From positions 1,240,001 through 1,304,000 of the forward strand of contig CP102145.1 in NCBI GenBank assembly GCA_024583055.1: DNA of 64,000 bases, written 5' to 3'. Both the position numbers and the translations under genes were made by a program. The notes under the pieces were generated by a model that saw nothing but the letters and a program-made list of their open reading frames with translations, was not told the DNA's origin and did not search any database. Below are positions 48,506-58,403 of this stretch, one piece after another; within the stretch, counting starts at the first letter, position 1, and each line of letters opens with the position of its first letter. The stretch comes from Streptococcus suis. GTDB taxonomy: Bacteria > Bacillota > Bacilli > Lactobacillales > Streptococcaceae.

Positions 48506-49274
48506 TTCTGAACAAGCTCCTTGCATTCTCGTAGGTTGCTCTCGCCACCTCTTCGACCGACTGGTTGCGAAGTTGGGCCAGCATATCCACCACATATCTG
48601 GTGTAGCCGGTGCGATTTTCCCGACCACGCTTGGGAACAGGCGCCAAGTAGGGTGCGTCCGTTTCGACCAGGATTTTTTCTAGGGGCAATGCTTGCGCCG
48701 CCTCCTTAAGTTCGACGGCTTTTTTGAAGGTCACCACTCCCGAGAAGGAGATGTGCATGCCCAGTTCCATGAAGGCCTGAGCCTCCTCCAGCGTGCCAGA
48801 GAAGGAATGCATAATGCCTCCGCGCGGACCGACGCCGACTTCCTTGATGATCTGGTAGGTATCTTCCAAAGCATCACGAGTATGAACCACAAAGGGCAAA
48901 TCCAACTGCTTGGCCAACTCCATCTGTCGCTTGAAGATATGGGCCTGGGTTTCCTTATCTGCCGTCATCCAGTAGTAGTCCAGCCCAATCTCCCCCAGGG
49001 CAATGACCTTGGGATGCTTAAGAGCCTTGAGTAGATAACGTTCAACTTCTTCATCATAAGTGCCAGCCTCAGTCGGATGCCAGCCCAATGTCAGATAGAT
49101 TTCAGGATGCTGATCAGCAAGCTCCATAGCCTTGTCAATGGTTGCTCGGTCAAAACCGACGACGTTGTGGAGGGTGACCCCCATCTCCTTGGCAAAATCT
49201 AGTTCTTCTTGGACCCGACCGTCAAACTGCTCGACGTTGAGGTGGGTGTGGGTATCAAATATGTCTATCATCAT
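48489..49274 (-). CDS. tatD: TatD-family metal-dependent DNase
   Basis: 261 residues of the TatD TIM barrel: FDTHTHLN, GEIGLDYYW, FVVHTRDA, GIMHSFSG and ETDAPYLAP carry the metal ligands. It is the first gene of the tatD-rnmV group. A TG-less TATAAT (minus, near 49300) precedes it. Confidence 0.94.
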   Translation of the reverse strand: MMIDIFDTHTHLNVEQFDGRVQEELDFAKEMGVTLHNVVGFDRATIDKAMELADQHPEIYLTLGWHPTEAGTYDEEVERYLLKALKHPKVIALGEIGLDYYWMTADKETQAHIFKRQMELAKQLDLPFVVHTRDALEDTYQIIKEVGVGPRGGIMHSFSGTLEEAQAFMELGMHISFSGVVTFKKAVELKEAAQALPLEKILVETDAPYLAPVPKRGRENRTGYTRYVVDMLAQLRNQSVEEVARATYENARSLFRIDSEN

Positions 49275-49328
49275 ACTTCTCTTTCTTTTCTACCATTATA
49301 CCATAAGCCACCTCTGTATTTGGCTGAG

Positions 49329-49360
49329 AAAAAGCACCGAACCCTGTCCGATGCTTTCTT
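49329..49360 (-). terminator. Terminator between the M20 peptidase gene and tatD
   Basis: AAAGCACCG and CGATGCTTT pair with one G-U around ACCCTGTC. Minus strand continues TTTTTC. The rest of 49275-49501 holds no gene. Confidence 0.65.
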
Positions 49361-49501
49361 TTATGGTCATTCTTCAAGCTGGCCGTCCTTAAATCCTGTG
49401 AGATCTTTTCTGTCTCTAGTATATTATATTTTTGAATAGAGTATAAACAGATGACGCCTATAACAGTTTTATCTTTCATCAGTATCCAGCAAACATTCCA
49501 A

Positions 49502-50728
49502 TTATGAAAGATAGTCAGATAGAATGGCTTGATAAATCGCAATAAAATCCCAGTACTGCTCCACCGGTAAACGTTCATCAATCTTGTGATTGAGCATGGG
49601 AATGCCTGGGCCATAAACGGCCACGTCAAACGTTTTCTCCGACAGAGTAAATTGGGCTGCATCGGTTGTTCCCGACACCGCTAGAGGGACTAAGGTGGTT
49701 GGCAGATCGTTTTGTCCTGACAGGTCACCTCCTAAAACCTCTTCCATCTGCTTCAACTGGGCAGGAACCTGTAAACTAGGAAACTGCTGCTGTACTTTCA
49801 AAATAGACTGAATGAGTGGAGAATTCTTATCACTAACAACTGGTTTTTGATCAGCAGTCACCTCTATACTTAAATCAAATCCTTCTTGCTCATTCAGCTC
49901 TTCAATCACTTCCTTGACTGTTCGAATTACGTCTTGGTTATCAAAAGCAGGGATTGTCCTGGCATTAGCTTCAAAACTTGCCCAATCGGGAATAGAATTC
50001 ACCTGTTGGCCCCCAGTTACCACCGTAATATTATGAAAGGTTTGCCCTAACTCTGGATCAGTATGCTTTGTTGCTTCTTGTGCAATAGCTTCTGATATCT
50101 TCAGCATAGCATGATTGAGGTGCTCAATGGCATTGTTCCCGAGTTCTGGCATGGAAGAATGGGCTGCCGTACCCTTGGAAGTGACCTTGTAGTTCAACGA
50201 TCCTTTATGAGCATAAATAATCCCAATATTACAAGGTTCTCCAATTAGCATACCATCTAAATCATCCACATAGCCCAGCTTCGTTAGCTGCTTGGAACCA
50301 TATTCTCCAACTTCTTCACCAACAGTCGCCAACAATCGAATGGTCCCTGAATAGTCTTGTGATTCATGGAGGGCAACCATAGCCAGAACAAGAGCTGCAA
50401 GACCCGACTTCATATCTGAAGCTCCCCGTCCCCAAAGAATCTTGTTTTCATCAACGAAACCTGAAAAAGGAGAATGGGTCCAATCCTCGGCATTTCCAGC
50501 ACTGACAACATCCAAATGACCAGTTAGACCCAATTTTTTCCCAGGCCCATTTGAAATTTCCGCTACTAAACTGGCACGTCTTGGCGCAAATTCCACTAAC
50601 TCGCTCTCGATGCCATGAGCAGATAAAAACTCTTGAATATAGCGAGCCAGTTCTTCTTCATTGTCATTTTCTGTATTAATCTGTATCATGTCCTGTAACA
50701 ATTGGACTGCTTCTTCTTTTGTTACCAT
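49502..50728 (-). CDS. M20-family peptidase (ArgE/DapE type)
   Basis: 408 residues with the M20 zinc ligands in LTGHLDVVSAG, WGRGASDMKSG and TVGEEVGEYGS. A dimerisation domain occupies about 180-290. Annotated relatives are called ArgE/DapE deacylases, but dap genes are not nearby, so the true substrate is open. A single-gene unit. Confidence 0.88.
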   Translation of the reverse strand: MVTKEEAVQLLQDMIQINTENDNEEELARYIQEFLSAHGIESELVEFAPRRASLVAEISNGPGKKLGLTGHLDVVSAGNAEDWTHSPFSGFVDENKILWGRGASDMKSGLAALVLAMVALHESQDYSGTIRLLATVGEEVGEYGSKQLTKLGYVDDLDGMLIGEPCNIGIIYAHKGSLNYKVTSKGTAAHSSMPELGNNAIEHLNHAMLKISEAIAQEATKHTDPELGQTFHNITVVTGGQQVNSIPDWASFEANARTIPAFDNQDVIRTVKEVIEELNEQEGFDLSIEVTADQKPVVSDKNSPLIQSILKVQQQFPSLQVPAQLKQMEEVLGGDLSGQNDLPTTLVPLAVSGTTDAAQFTLSEKTFDVAVYGPGIPMLNHKIDERLPVEQYWDFIAIYQAILSDYLS

Positions 50729-50875
50729 ATCGATTCCTCCTTATAATATCCTAGTATATCACTTTTAATTGTTTTTTGATATATTGAATTCACGTGACAA
50801 GGAGCTCCTCTTTGCAATCACAGTCCAAATACCTTATAATATAAAGGTAAACTATATTCTTGAAAGGAGACTCGC

Positions 50876-51757
50876 ATGAAAAAAGCTTTATTAGTAGTGA
50901 ATCCTAGTTCTGGTGGGGAACGTGCCCTGGAGTTTAGAGACTTGGCCCAGGTCAAATTGGAGGAATATTTTAACCAAGTCCTTATAAAAGAAACTCAAAA
51001 AGGCGGAGATGCTTGCCAATTCGTCAAGGAGGCTGCACAAGAAGGTTTTGACAGTGTCTTTGTCATGGGCGGAGATGGGACAGTTAACGAGGGCATCAGT
51101 GGTCTGGCTAAGGAAGAATATCGACCGAATTTTGGATTTTTCCCACTAGGTACGGTCAACGACTTAGCGCGAGCCTTGGGAATTCCCCTTGATCCAGCGC
51201 AAGCTATTAAACAATTTGATCCGAACCGTAAGCGCCCTCTTGATATTGGCCAGGTCAACGATAGCTACTTTATGAATGTCGTGGCAATCGGCGCTATTCC
51301 ACAAGCTATCAATAATGTTGATCCAGATGAGAAAACCCGCTATGGGAAGATGGCCTATTTCATCAATGGCTTCAAGGAATTGATAAACAACCAACGCTAT
51401 GAGTTTCAGATTCAATTAGACGGTGAGACTAAGGAAATTGCCTCGACAACCATCCTGATTGGACTGACTAATTCCATTGGTGGGTTTGAAACCCTTCTTC
51501 CAGATGCCAAGGTAGATGACGGCCTTTTACACCTGCTCTATCTGAAAGATAGCCACTTCTTAAATACGGTATCTGCCATTCCTCAGCTGATGGGCGGCGT
51601 CACAGAAGAAAGTAATAGCCTGGGTTATGAAACCTTCAAGGAAGGGGAAATCAAACTTCTCGATGGGGACCTACAAATCAACATTGATGGAGACGAGGGA
51701 GATCGTCTTCCTATTCGTATCTCGGTCCTTCCATCTCACCTATCTGTTTATTATTAA
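50876..51757 (+). CDS. Diacylglycerol/lipid kinase (DgkB/YegS family)
   Basis: 293 residues: LVVNPSSGG at the start, VMGGDGTVNEGISGL (nucleotide loop), FFPLGTVNDLARALG and a C-terminal sandwich with LQINIDGDEGDRLPIRI. It phosphorylates diacylglycerol or a related lipid at the membrane face. It has AAAGGAGA before its ATG, and a perfect terminator after it. Confidence 0.9.
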   Translation: MKKALLVVNPSSGGERALEFRDLAQVKLEEYFNQVLIKETQKGGDACQFVKEAAQEGFDSVFVMGGDGTVNEGISGLAKEEYRPNFGFFPLGTVNDLARALGIPLDPAQAIKQFDPNRKRPLDIGQVNDSYFMNVVAIGAIPQAINNVDPDEKTRYGKMAYFINGFKELINNQRYEFQIQLDGETKEIASTTILIGLTNSIGGFETLLPDAKVDDGLLHLLYLKDSHFLNTVSAIPQLMGGVTEESNSLGYETFKEGEIKLLDGDLQINIDGDEGDRLPIRISVLPSHLSVYY

Positions 51758-51764
51758 AAAAGAA

Positions 51765-51796
51765 AAAACCAGCAGACTCGAGTTTCTGCTGGTTTT
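51765..51796. terminator. Bidirectional terminator, lipid kinase / rpmH
   Basis: AAAACCAGCAGA and TCTGCTGGTTTT are perfect 12-bp arms. It serves the two convergent genes. Confidence 0.9.
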
Positions 51797-51808
51797 ACAT
51801 TCGACTTC

Positions 51809-51946
51809 TTATGCCACTGCAAGCACTTTGCGTCCTTTACGACGACGAGCTGCTAATACACGACGGCCGTTTTTAGTTGACATACGGTTACGGAATCCGT
51901 GTTTACGAGCACGACGGATTTTACTTGGTTGAAAAGTACGTTTCAC
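51809..51946 (-). CDS. rpmH: Ribosomal protein bL34 (GTG start)
   Basis: 45 residues, [17 protein letters not shown] through GRKVLAVA. It is too short and basic to mistake. The start is GTG at 51946 with AGGAGG 8 bases upstream; no ATG exists in frame. As in S. pneumoniae, rpmH follows jag rather than sitting before rnpA, and it has its own promoter. Confidence 0.96.
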   Translation of the reverse strand: MKRTFQPSKIRRARKHGFRNRMSTKNGRRVLAARRRKGRKVLAVA

Positions 51947-52020
51947 GATGAATACCTCCTCTTAGATTCTTGTATTCGTTTAGCCGGCTAGTTTTGATCA
52001 GTTACTAAACATACCAAACT

Positions 52021-52049
52021 ATTTTATAAGAATTCTGACTGTTTGTCAA
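52021..52049 (-). promoter_or_regulatory. Promoter of rpmH
   Basis: TTGACA (52049-52044), 17 bases, TAAAAT (52026-52021) on the minus strand: near-consensus, with a leader of about 70 bases. Confidence 0.75.
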
Positions 52050-52083
52050 GGCATTTTGACCTATTTTCAGTAAGGAGTGTGAA

Positions 52084-52104
52084 AAAAAGAGGCTAAACCT
52101 CTTT
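52084..52104 (-). terminator. Terminator of jag
   Basis: Minus strand AAAGAGG-tttag-CCTCTTTTTTT begins within a few bases of the jag stop. Confidence 0.75.
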
Positions 52105-53114
52105 TAATCGTTGTGTCCTTCAATGTCCACGACCACATAGCGGTTAGGCTCGCTACCTTCAGAATAGCTGGTCAAGCCGTCCATTTTGGAAATAATCCGG
52201 TGGATAATCTTGCGCTCACTGCTAGACATCGGATCTGTGTGATAGGCCTCTTGTTCTGCCAGGACCCGCTCCGCCAATTTTTGAGCGTAGCCTTGCAAGA
52301 CTTCTGCACGATGTTCCACATAGTCATTAACGTTGATACTGATGTAGAAATTGCGCTCATAGCGGTTGTAGAGGAAGTTCTGCGCCAACAATTGCAACGC
52401 CTTCAAGACCTTGCCGTGGTAGCCGATTACACGACCAGGCTCATTTGTATCAACCTGAATGTTGATGGTACGGCGATTATGGCTGGTCTCGATCCGTGCC
52501 TCAACGTCCATGTCATCCAAGATTTCCTGCACGTAAGCTGATACTTCTGCCACCACCTGCTCAATGTCATGCTGGTACTCGATTTTAATGTCTAAGTCGA
52601 AAAACTCTTCCGATTTTGAAACAGGCTCTGTCTCCTCAGTAGCCTCAGGAGTTTCAACAACTACTTCAATTGTCTCTTCTGCAGTGGCCGGTTGCAGGAG
52701 TTCTTCTGGCAAAATTTCGATACGACCTGTTTCTTCTAAAATCGTAGTCGCTTCTTTTTCATTTTTCAGAATCTGAGCCTTGATATCATCCTCTAAGACC
52801 TCACCAGACTTTTCGTATTCCTTAACAGCGGCAACAACCTTACCAAGGTCAATCGTCGCTTCTGATACACTTTTCACTGGCTCGTTTTGCTCGTTGATTT
52901 CATCTGGAACGCCACGAACAGCCTTCTGGTTAGCCTTGACAACCGTTGTTTCATTGATAACATCAATATCGACGACCGCTGGTCTCTTACCAAAACCAAG
53001 GAAACCTTTTTTCTCACGAGCAACGACAGTAATATGTGCCTTCTTACGAGGGATATTTAATTCTGCCAAACCATTTTGGATGGCTTCTTCAACATTTGCA
53101 CCTGTAAATTTCAT
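52104..53114 (-). CDS. khpB: RNA-binding protein Jag/KhpB
   Basis: 336 residues: Jag_N domain (1-50, FTGANVEEAIQNGLAELN), an acidic linker rich in Glu, Thr and Val (about 65-170), a KH domain with NEPGRVIGYHGKVLKALQ, and an R3H domain near the end (RRIIH-type, SSSERKIIHRIISKM). KhpB with KhpA regulates cell elongation in pneumococci. It is 18 bases after yidC. Confidence 0.94.
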   Translation of the reverse strand: MKFTGANVEEAIQNGLAELNIPRKKAHITVVAREKKGFLGFGKRPAVVDIDVINETTVVKANQKAVRGVPDEINEQNEPVKSVSEATIDLGKVVAAVKEYEKSGEVLEDDIKAQILKNEKEATTILEETGRIEILPEELLQPATAEETIEVVVETPEATEETEPVSKSEEFFDLDIKIEYQHDIEQVVAEVSAYVQEILDDMDVEARIETSHNRRTINIQVDTNEPGRVIGYHGKVLKALQLLAQNFLYNRYERNFYISINVNDYVEHRAEVLQGYAQKLAERVLAEQEAYHTDPMSSSERKIIHRIISKMDGLTSYSEGSEPNRYVVVDIEGHND

Positions 53115-53132
53115 CTTTTCTCTCCTACTATC

Positions 53133-53942
53133 CTATTTCTTTTTCTGGGCTTTTTTCTGAGCTTTCCTAATTTTAGCCTGGCGCGCTTTCTCTGCATCAA
53201 TCTTAGCTTGACGCTCTGCTATGATTTTAAAAGGATTATTGAAAATCAAGGTTTGAACAACTTGGTAAGCGTTGGACACGGTCCAATAAAGGGCAACCCC
53301 GCTAGCTGACGTCACGGCAAAGAAGAAAATGAGAAACGGCATGACGTACATCATCACGGTCAGAGCACCATTTTTCTCTGGCGCAGCCTTATTGGTCAAC
53401 CAGGTACTAAGGAAGGTGAAGACCGCTGCCAGAATCGGCAAGATAAAGTACGGGTCCGGCTGCCCCAAGTTCATCCAGAGAAACTGGCCAACCTTGAGAG
53501 CATCCACCTTAGTCAGGGCTTGGAAAAGAGCCAAAAGAATGGGCATCTGGATCAAAAGCGGTATAAAGGATGACCCCATGCTGACGCCGTTTTCTTTGTA
53601 AAGACGCTGGGTCGCTTCAGCCAATAATTGGCGGCTTTCCATATCCTTGCCTGGATAGCGTTCCTGCAACTCTCTCAGCTGCGGCTGAATTTCCTGCATC
53701 TTGCGAGAGGATTTTGCCTGAATCTGAAAGAGTGGCAACAATAAGGTCCGAATCAAGATAGTGAAAAGGATAATCCCAATACCGATATGACCATTGATAG
53801 ACAAGAATTGGATGATGCTGGCAAACCACTCAATGAGTGAATCCCAGGCACCCGAAGATTGGTTGCTGGCTTGATTTCCACAGGCTGCTAACACGACAAG
53901 GGACAGGGTCAAGAGGCCCGCCCATTTAATTTTCTTTTTCAA
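53133..53942 (-). CDS. yidC: Membrane insertase YidC1 (lipoprotein)
   Basis: Inserts membrane proteins with or without Sec. It has about 269 residues with a lipobox LVVLAAC near residue 20, then the 60KD_IMP core of five helices ([31 protein letters not shown]) and a basic tail ending [11 protein letters not shown] start at TTG 53942 because AGGAAGG is 8 bases upstream and the signal sequence then begins with [10 protein letters not shown]; longer frames reach into rnpA. Confidence 0.92.
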   Translation of the reverse strand: MKKKIKWAGLLTLSLVVLAACGNQASNQSSGAWDSLIEWFASIIQFLSINGHIGIGIILFTILIRTLLLPLFQIQAKSSRKMQEIQPQLRELQERYPGKDMESRQLLAEATQRLYKENGVSMGSSFIPLLIQMPILLALFQALTKVDALKVGQFLWMNLGQPDPYFILPILAAVFTFLSTWLTNKAAPEKNGALTVMMYVMPFLIFFFAVTSASGVALYWTVSNAYQVVQTLIFNNPFKIIAERQAKIDAEKARQAKIRKAQKKAQKKK

Positions 53943-54285
53943 TCTCAACACCTTCCTGGTAGAGTTTCGCAAGTTTCAAAACATGGAGCAGATTCTTCTT
54001 GATTTCTTGGTAGGTCAATTCCTCCACACCCTTACGGGCAATGATGACAAAATCCTCTGCCTGTATATCTTTTTTCAATTCAAGCAGAACATGCCGCAGG
54101 CGACGCTTGATTTTATTGCGTGTGACGGCATTTCCTAACTTCTTGCTGACAGATAAACCTACACGAAAATGCTCTTTTTGATTGGCTAAACGGTAGACCA
54201 CAAAGCGTCGATTGGCAACATTGTGTCCCTTGGAAAAAATATCATTGAAATCTCGTTCGCGCTTGACACGGTAGCTTTTTCTCAA
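53926..54285 (-). CDS. rnpA: Ribonuclease P protein component
   Basis: 119 residues: [25 protein letters not shown] and the RNR motif region [21 protein letters not shown]. It works with RNase P RNA (not in this window) to trim tRNA 5' ends. It overlaps yidC by about 17 bases. Confidence 0.95.
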   Translation of the reverse strand: MRKSYRVKRERDFNDIFSKGHNVANRRFVVYRLANQKEHFRVGLSVSKKLGNAVTRNKIKRRLRHVLLELKKDIQAEDFVIIARKGVEELTYQEIKKNLLHVLKLAKLYQEGVEIEKEN

Positions 54286-54371
54286 ACTGTCACTCCATCT
54301 TTCAAAATTACCTCTATTATACCATAAAATTCAAAAAAGCCAATAAACATCACGTTTAGAGGCATTTTTCA

Positions 54372-55760
54372 TTATTTATCTGGGTTTAATTCCGCTGTCG
54401 CTTGCTGAATTTGGTGTTGAACTGACTCAAATCCTGTCCCACCCAGTGAGGTTCTGCGTTCCACCGCTGTACGAGATTGCAGGGCCTGGTAGATGTCCTC
54501 CTCAATCAAGTCCGTCACTTCTTGGTAACGTTTCAGCGGAATATCCTGCAAGTAGTGACCAGCCTTGGTGCATTCCAAGACTAGCTTGCCGACCACTTCA
54601 TGGGCCTGGCGGAAAGGCATTCCCTTGCTGGCCAAGTAGTCTGCCAACTCAGTCGCATTGGAGAAGTCTTTCTCGGTTGAAACAGCCATTCTATCCTTGT
54701 GAACGGTCATGGATTCCAGCATACCGGCCAGTATGTCAATGGCAACTGTAATGGTCTCCGCCGTGTCAAACATGCCCTCTTTATCTTCCTGGAGGTCTTT
54801 GTTGTAGGCCAATGGCAGAGCCTTCATGACGGTCAGTAAACCAACCAAATTGCCCACTACCCGACCCGATTTTCCTCTGATCAACTCTGCCATATCAGGA
54901 TTTTTCTTCTGCGGCATGATAGAGGAACCTGTTGAGAAGGTGTCCGATAGGGTGACAAATTGGTACTCATGGGAACACCAGTTAATGATTTCCTCGCATA
55001 AACGAGAAGCATGCATCATGAGAATAGAGCTATTGAACAAAAATTCCAAGATGAAATCACGGTCAGACACCGCATCCAATGAATTGCTGTAAGGTTTGGC
55101 AAAGCCCATCAAATCAGAAGTCAGTTGACGGTCAATGGGAAAAGTAGTTCCTGCAAGGGCCGCTGCGCCCAGCGGTGACATGTCCGCATGCTGGATATTG
55201 AAAGTAAAGCGCTCGCTGTCACGGGTGAACATTTGATAGTAGGCCATGAGATGGTGACCAAAAGAAATGGGTTGGGCATGCTGCAAGTGCGTATAGCCCG
55301 GCATAATGGTCTCCACATGTTCCTCAGCCAAATGGACCAAGACCTGACGTAGATTGGCCAATTTCTCAATCACCTCATGGAGCTTGTCCTTGAGATAGAG
55401 GTGCATGTCTGTCGCGACCTGGTCATTCCGTGAACGAGCCGTGTGGAGCTTGCCAGCCACTGGACCGATTTTTTCCGTCAAGAGCGATTCCATGTTCATG
55501 TGGATGTCTTCGTTGGTCACGTCGAATTCCAGCTGACCAGTCTCATACTCAGCCAAGAGCTCTTCCAGACCAGCCTTGATAGTGTCTGCTTCAGCCTGCT
55601 CGATGATACCTGTCTGACCCAGCATGGTCACATGGGCAATGGATCCTTGAATATCAAACTTGGCTAGTTTCTGGTCGAAGCGGATAGAGGCACCAAATTC
55701 CTCTACCCAGGCCTCCAAGCTGGCCTCAAAACGACCGCCCCATAATTTCTTTTCCATCAA
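54372..55760 (-). CDS. argH: Argininosuccinate lyase
   Basis: Last step of arginine synthesis. The 462 residues contain LWGGRFE at the start, THLQHAQP, and the [12 protein letters not shown] signature loop. It is 6 bases after argG and shares its ArgR-controlled promoter. Two ATGs are adjacent at the start (55760, 55757). Confidence 0.96.
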   Translation of the reverse strand: MMEKKLWGGRFEASLEAWVEEFGASIRFDQKLAKFDIQGSIAHVTMLGQTGIIEQAEADTIKAGLEELLAEYETGQLEFDVTNEDIHMNMESLLTEKIGPVAGKLHTARSRNDQVATDMHLYLKDKLHEVIEKLANLRQVLVHLAEEHVETIMPGYTHLQHAQPISFGHHLMAYYQMFTRDSERFTFNIQHADMSPLGAAALAGTTFPIDRQLTSDLMGFAKPYSNSLDAVSDRDFILEFLFNSSILMMHASRLCEEIINWCSHEYQFVTLSDTFSTGSSIMPQKKNPDMAELIRGKSGRVVGNLVGLLTVMKALPLAYNKDLQEDKEGMFDTAETITVAIDILAGMLESMTVHKDRMAVSTEKDFSNATELADYLASKGMPFRQAHEVVGKLVLECTKAGHYLQDIPLKRYQEVTDLIEEDIYQALQSRTAVERRTSLGGTGFESVQHQIQQATAELNPDK

Positions 55761-55766
55761 AATCTC

Positions 55767-56963
55767 CTATTGGTTTTGGTGATGTACTTCCGCATTTACC
55801 TTGGTTGGCAAGCCCCAGAGCTTGATAAAGCCGACTGCTGCTGCCTGGTCAAAGGTATCTGCACTTGTGTAGGTTGCAAGATTTTCATCATAAAGTGAGT
55901 TTGGTGATTTTCTAGCAACGACTTGAGCTGTACCCTTGAACAATTTAACCTTGGCAGTACCGTTTACCACTGACTGGGTTTGTTTCAAGTAAGCCTTCAA
56001 GGCATCTGTCGCTGGATTGAACCACAAACCGTTATAAATCAAGTTTGACAATTCATTGGAAATGATTGGTTTGAAGTGAGCTACTTCACGAACCAGGGTC
56101 AAATCTTCAATTTCCTTATGAGCTGTCAAGAGGGTAATGGCACCTGGGCACTCGTAGATTTCACGCGACTTGATACCCACCAAACGGTTCTCAACGTGGT
56201 CGATACGACCAACACCATGGGCACCCGCAATCACATTGAGTTTCTGAATCAAATTAGCCAGGCTCAGCTCTTCTCCATTGACGGCAACAGGTACACCAGC
56301 CTTAAATTCGATTTCGACATATTCAGGCGTATCTGGTGCCTTTTCTGGAGCAGTCGTGATACCGAATGCATCTTCTGGCGCCTCGTTCCATGGATTTTCC
56401 AAGACACCACACTCATTGGCACGACCCCAAAGGTTTTGGTCGATTGAGTAAGGGCTGTCCAAATTAGCTGGAACCGGCACACCATTTTCCTTGGCAAAGA
56501 TAATCTCTTCCTCACGAGACCAGTGCCATTCACGAACCGGAGCCACAACCTTTAAGTTTGGATCCAGGGCAGCGATTGCCACCTCAAAACGAACCTGGTC
56601 ATTTCCCTTACCGGTACAACCGTGGGCAATAGTCGTCGCGCCAGTCTGGTGAGCAATTTCAACCAGTTTTTTAGAAATCAAAGGACGGCTGAGAGCGGAT
56701 ACCAATGGGTATTTTTGCTCATAGTAGGCTTGAGCTTGGAGGGCAGGAAGCACGTAGTCATAGGCAAACTCTTCCTTAACATCGATAACATGGGACTCAA
56801 CCGCACCGATCGACAAGGCCTTGTCATGGATAAATTCCAAATCCTTACCCTCACCCACGTCCATGCAGACAGCGACAACATCATAATCCTTCTTCAACCA
56901 TGCAATAGCAACCGAAGTATCCAAACCACCTGAATAGGCTAGGATTAATTTTTCTTTCGTCAT
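55767..56963 (-). CDS. argG: Argininosuccinate synthase
   Basis: Joins citrulline and aspartate using ATP. It has 398 residues starting [20 protein letters not shown] with the PP-loop SGGLDTS, then [13 protein letters not shown]. The frame also opens at earlier ATGs (to 56975), but MTKEK fits the family. Only argG and argH are here, so citrulline must come from elsewhere. Confidence 0.96.
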   Translation of the reverse strand: MTKEKLILAYSGGLDTSVAIAWLKKDYDVVAVCMDVGEGKDLEFIHDKALSIGAVESHVIDVKEEFAYDYVLPALQAQAYYEQKYPLVSALSRPLISKKLVEIAHQTGATTIAHGCTGKGNDQVRFEVAIAALDPNLKVVAPVREWHWSREEEIIFAKENGVPVPANLDSPYSIDQNLWGRANECGVLENPWNEAPEDAFGITTAPEKAPDTPEYVEIEFKAGVPVAVNGEELSLANLIQKLNVIAGAHGVGRIDHVENRLVGIKSREIYECPGAITLLTAHKEIEDLTLVREVAHFKPIISNELSNLIYNGLWFNPATDALKAYLKQTQSVVNGTAKVKLFKGTAQVVARKSPNSLYDENLATYTSADTFDQAAAVGFIKLWGLPTKVNAEVHHQNQ

Positions 56964-57009
56964 AATCATTCTCATTTCTATTTAAATTAGCAAATAAAAC
57001 TTAGTGACT

Positions 57010-57052
57010 ATTATAGTGTATATTTATACTTTTTGCAACATATTTATACACA
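57010..57052 (-). promoter_or_regulatory. argGH promoter with two ArgR-like boxes
   Basis: Minus strand TTGCAA (57038-57033), 17 bases, TATAAT (57015-57010). The AT-rich near-palindromes TGTATATTTATACT (57017-57030) and CATATTTATACACA (57039-57052) resemble ARG boxes and flank the -35. Confidence 0.6.
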
Positions 57053-57154
57053 TTTTTTAAAAAAATTGAATAAATCTCGTACATTTACAGAAAAAACAAG
57101 AAAAAGCCAGAGATTTTTCTCCGACTTCTAGACTATATTTTATCTCAACTCATA

Positions 57155-57703
57155 TTAAGGTTGATAAATTTTCCGTTCTTTCAAGATTTTCCAAAAATAA
57201 TATGCCAAACTAAAATCGAGCAATCCATGAAGTGCAGAACCTAGACCAACTAAGCCAAGCATAGTCATCCAATAAGTATCTGAAGTCTGCCCGCCCGAAG
57301 TCAGGGCCATAACTACAATATACTCCCCTAAGCCATGAAGTAGATTGAGACCAATCCCTAATAGGAAGAAACGCTTGGTGTCCATAAAACTTGGAAATCG
57401 TTTTATTAAAAAAGCTCCCAGAGTAAGAAAAATCAAGTGGGTTAATGCACGAAATACGATGACAATAGGAAATCCTGCTAAAAAGAAGCCTAGACTGGAG
57501 CCCAATGCTACCAATATGGCCGTTGCTGGTGAAATAAACATTGCAATAAACAAGGGAATATGACTAGCAAGTGTGTAGGATGCTGGACCAATAACAATTT
57601 TAATCGGCATTATCAATGGAATCAAAATAGCAAATGCAGTAAGAATCGCACTAATGGAAAGCTGCTTGACGGAACTTTTAGATGATAGTGTTAATTGGGA
57701 CAT
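57155..57703 (-). CDS. niaX: Niacin ECF transporter S component NiaX
   Basis: 182 residues with about six helices; SISAILTAFAILIPLIMPIKIVIGPASYTLASHIPLF is the N-terminal S-component pattern. It would use the shared ECF energising module (not in this window) to import niacin. The niaR gene upstream and a perfect palindrome at its promoter make the niacin assignment strong. Confidence 0.86.
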   Translation of the reverse strand: MSQLTLSSKSSVKQLSISAILTAFAILIPLIMPIKIVIGPASYTLASHIPLFIAMFISPATAILVALGSSLGFFLAGFPIVIVFRALTHLIFLTLGAFLIKRFPSFMDTKRFFLLGIGLNLLHGLGEYIVVMALTSGGQTSDTYWMTMLGLVGLGSALHGLLDFSLAYYFWKILKERKIYQP

Positions 57704-57729
57704 AAGGAACCTCTCTTTCTATAGGTTCG

Positions 57730-57775
57730 ATTATAAACCAAAACATTACAGGTGTCAAGACACCTGTAATGTTTT
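57730..57775 (-). promoter_or_regulatory. NiaR operator overlapping a consensus promoter of niaX
   Basis: A perfect palindrome with 17-bp arms, AAAACATTACAGGTGTC and its complement, spans 57740-57775 around AA. On the minus strand it contains TTGACA (57758-57753), which with 17 bases and TATAAT (57735-57730) is a fully consensus promoter. It also overlaps the niaR stop and may act as that gene's terminator. Confidence 0.88.
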
Positions 57776-58301
57776 ATTGATTTTCTAGCAAAATTCCTGC
57801 AGCCTTTAATACCAAAGAAAGTTCTTGGTAGGCTTGAACCGAGGGAAATGAGACAGTATGAGTATGAACTCCTTCTGTTAAATTACTCAATAGTACTCCT
57901 TTATAATGACTCAAATCATCTAAAAAACGGTCCCGATCTTCAAAACTGGTAATATTTAGTTTGCCAGATAATAGACCGTAAATAGGATGTTCAATTTCGA
58001 CATCAAGGATTTGAGCTCCTCCCTCTAATAGGATAGTCAACTCTTTTTCAACATCTTCTGGTCCATGTTGACAAGCTATTTTACGAATATAAGCACCTTC
58101 AAGAGGCGCCAGAGAGGACTGCAGTAGGTAGCCTCTCGGAGTCGCCAAAACCAGATCCCCCTCTGCTCGAAGCAGGGCTATATCTCCCACAATCACCTGA
58201 CGGCTCACTCCAAATTCTTTTGCTAGGTAATTCGCTGAAAGTGGTTGAGATGTTGCCTGTAAAAATGATAAAATGCGCTTTCGTCTTTCTATTGCTTTCA
58301 T
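57774..58301 (-). CDS. niaR: Niacin-responsive repressor NiaR
   Basis: 175 residues: an HTH_11 domain (RRKRILSFLQATSQPLSANYLAKEFGVSRQVIVGDI) and a C-terminal 3H domain with the His residues in IEHPIYGLLSG, LSHYKG and EGVHTHTVSFPS, which bind metal. NiaR with niacin shuts off NAD precursor uptake. Its own promoter has TATAAT near 58330 (minus). Confidence 0.9.
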   Translation of the reverse strand: MKAIERRKRILSFLQATSQPLSANYLAKEFGVSRQVIVGDIALLRAEGDLVLATPRGYLLQSSLAPLEGAYIRKIACQHGPEDVEKELTILLEGGAQILDVEIEHPIYGLLSGKLNITSFEDRDRFLDDLSHYKGVLLSNLTEGVHTHTVSFPSVQAYQELSLVLKAAGILLENQ

Positions 58302-58365
58302 ATCGTCTCCCCTCTACTTTCTTTCATTATACCAAAAACCGAGCCAATTCATTCTTGTCTAATAA

Positions 58366-58396
58366 AAAAACAGAAACTGCTATCCAGTTCCTGCCA
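58366..58396 (-). terminator. Terminator of the VOC gene
   Basis: Minus strand AGGAACTG-gatag-CAGTTTCTG followed by seven T. Confidence 0.8.
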
Positions 58397-58403
58397 ATCT
58401 TGA

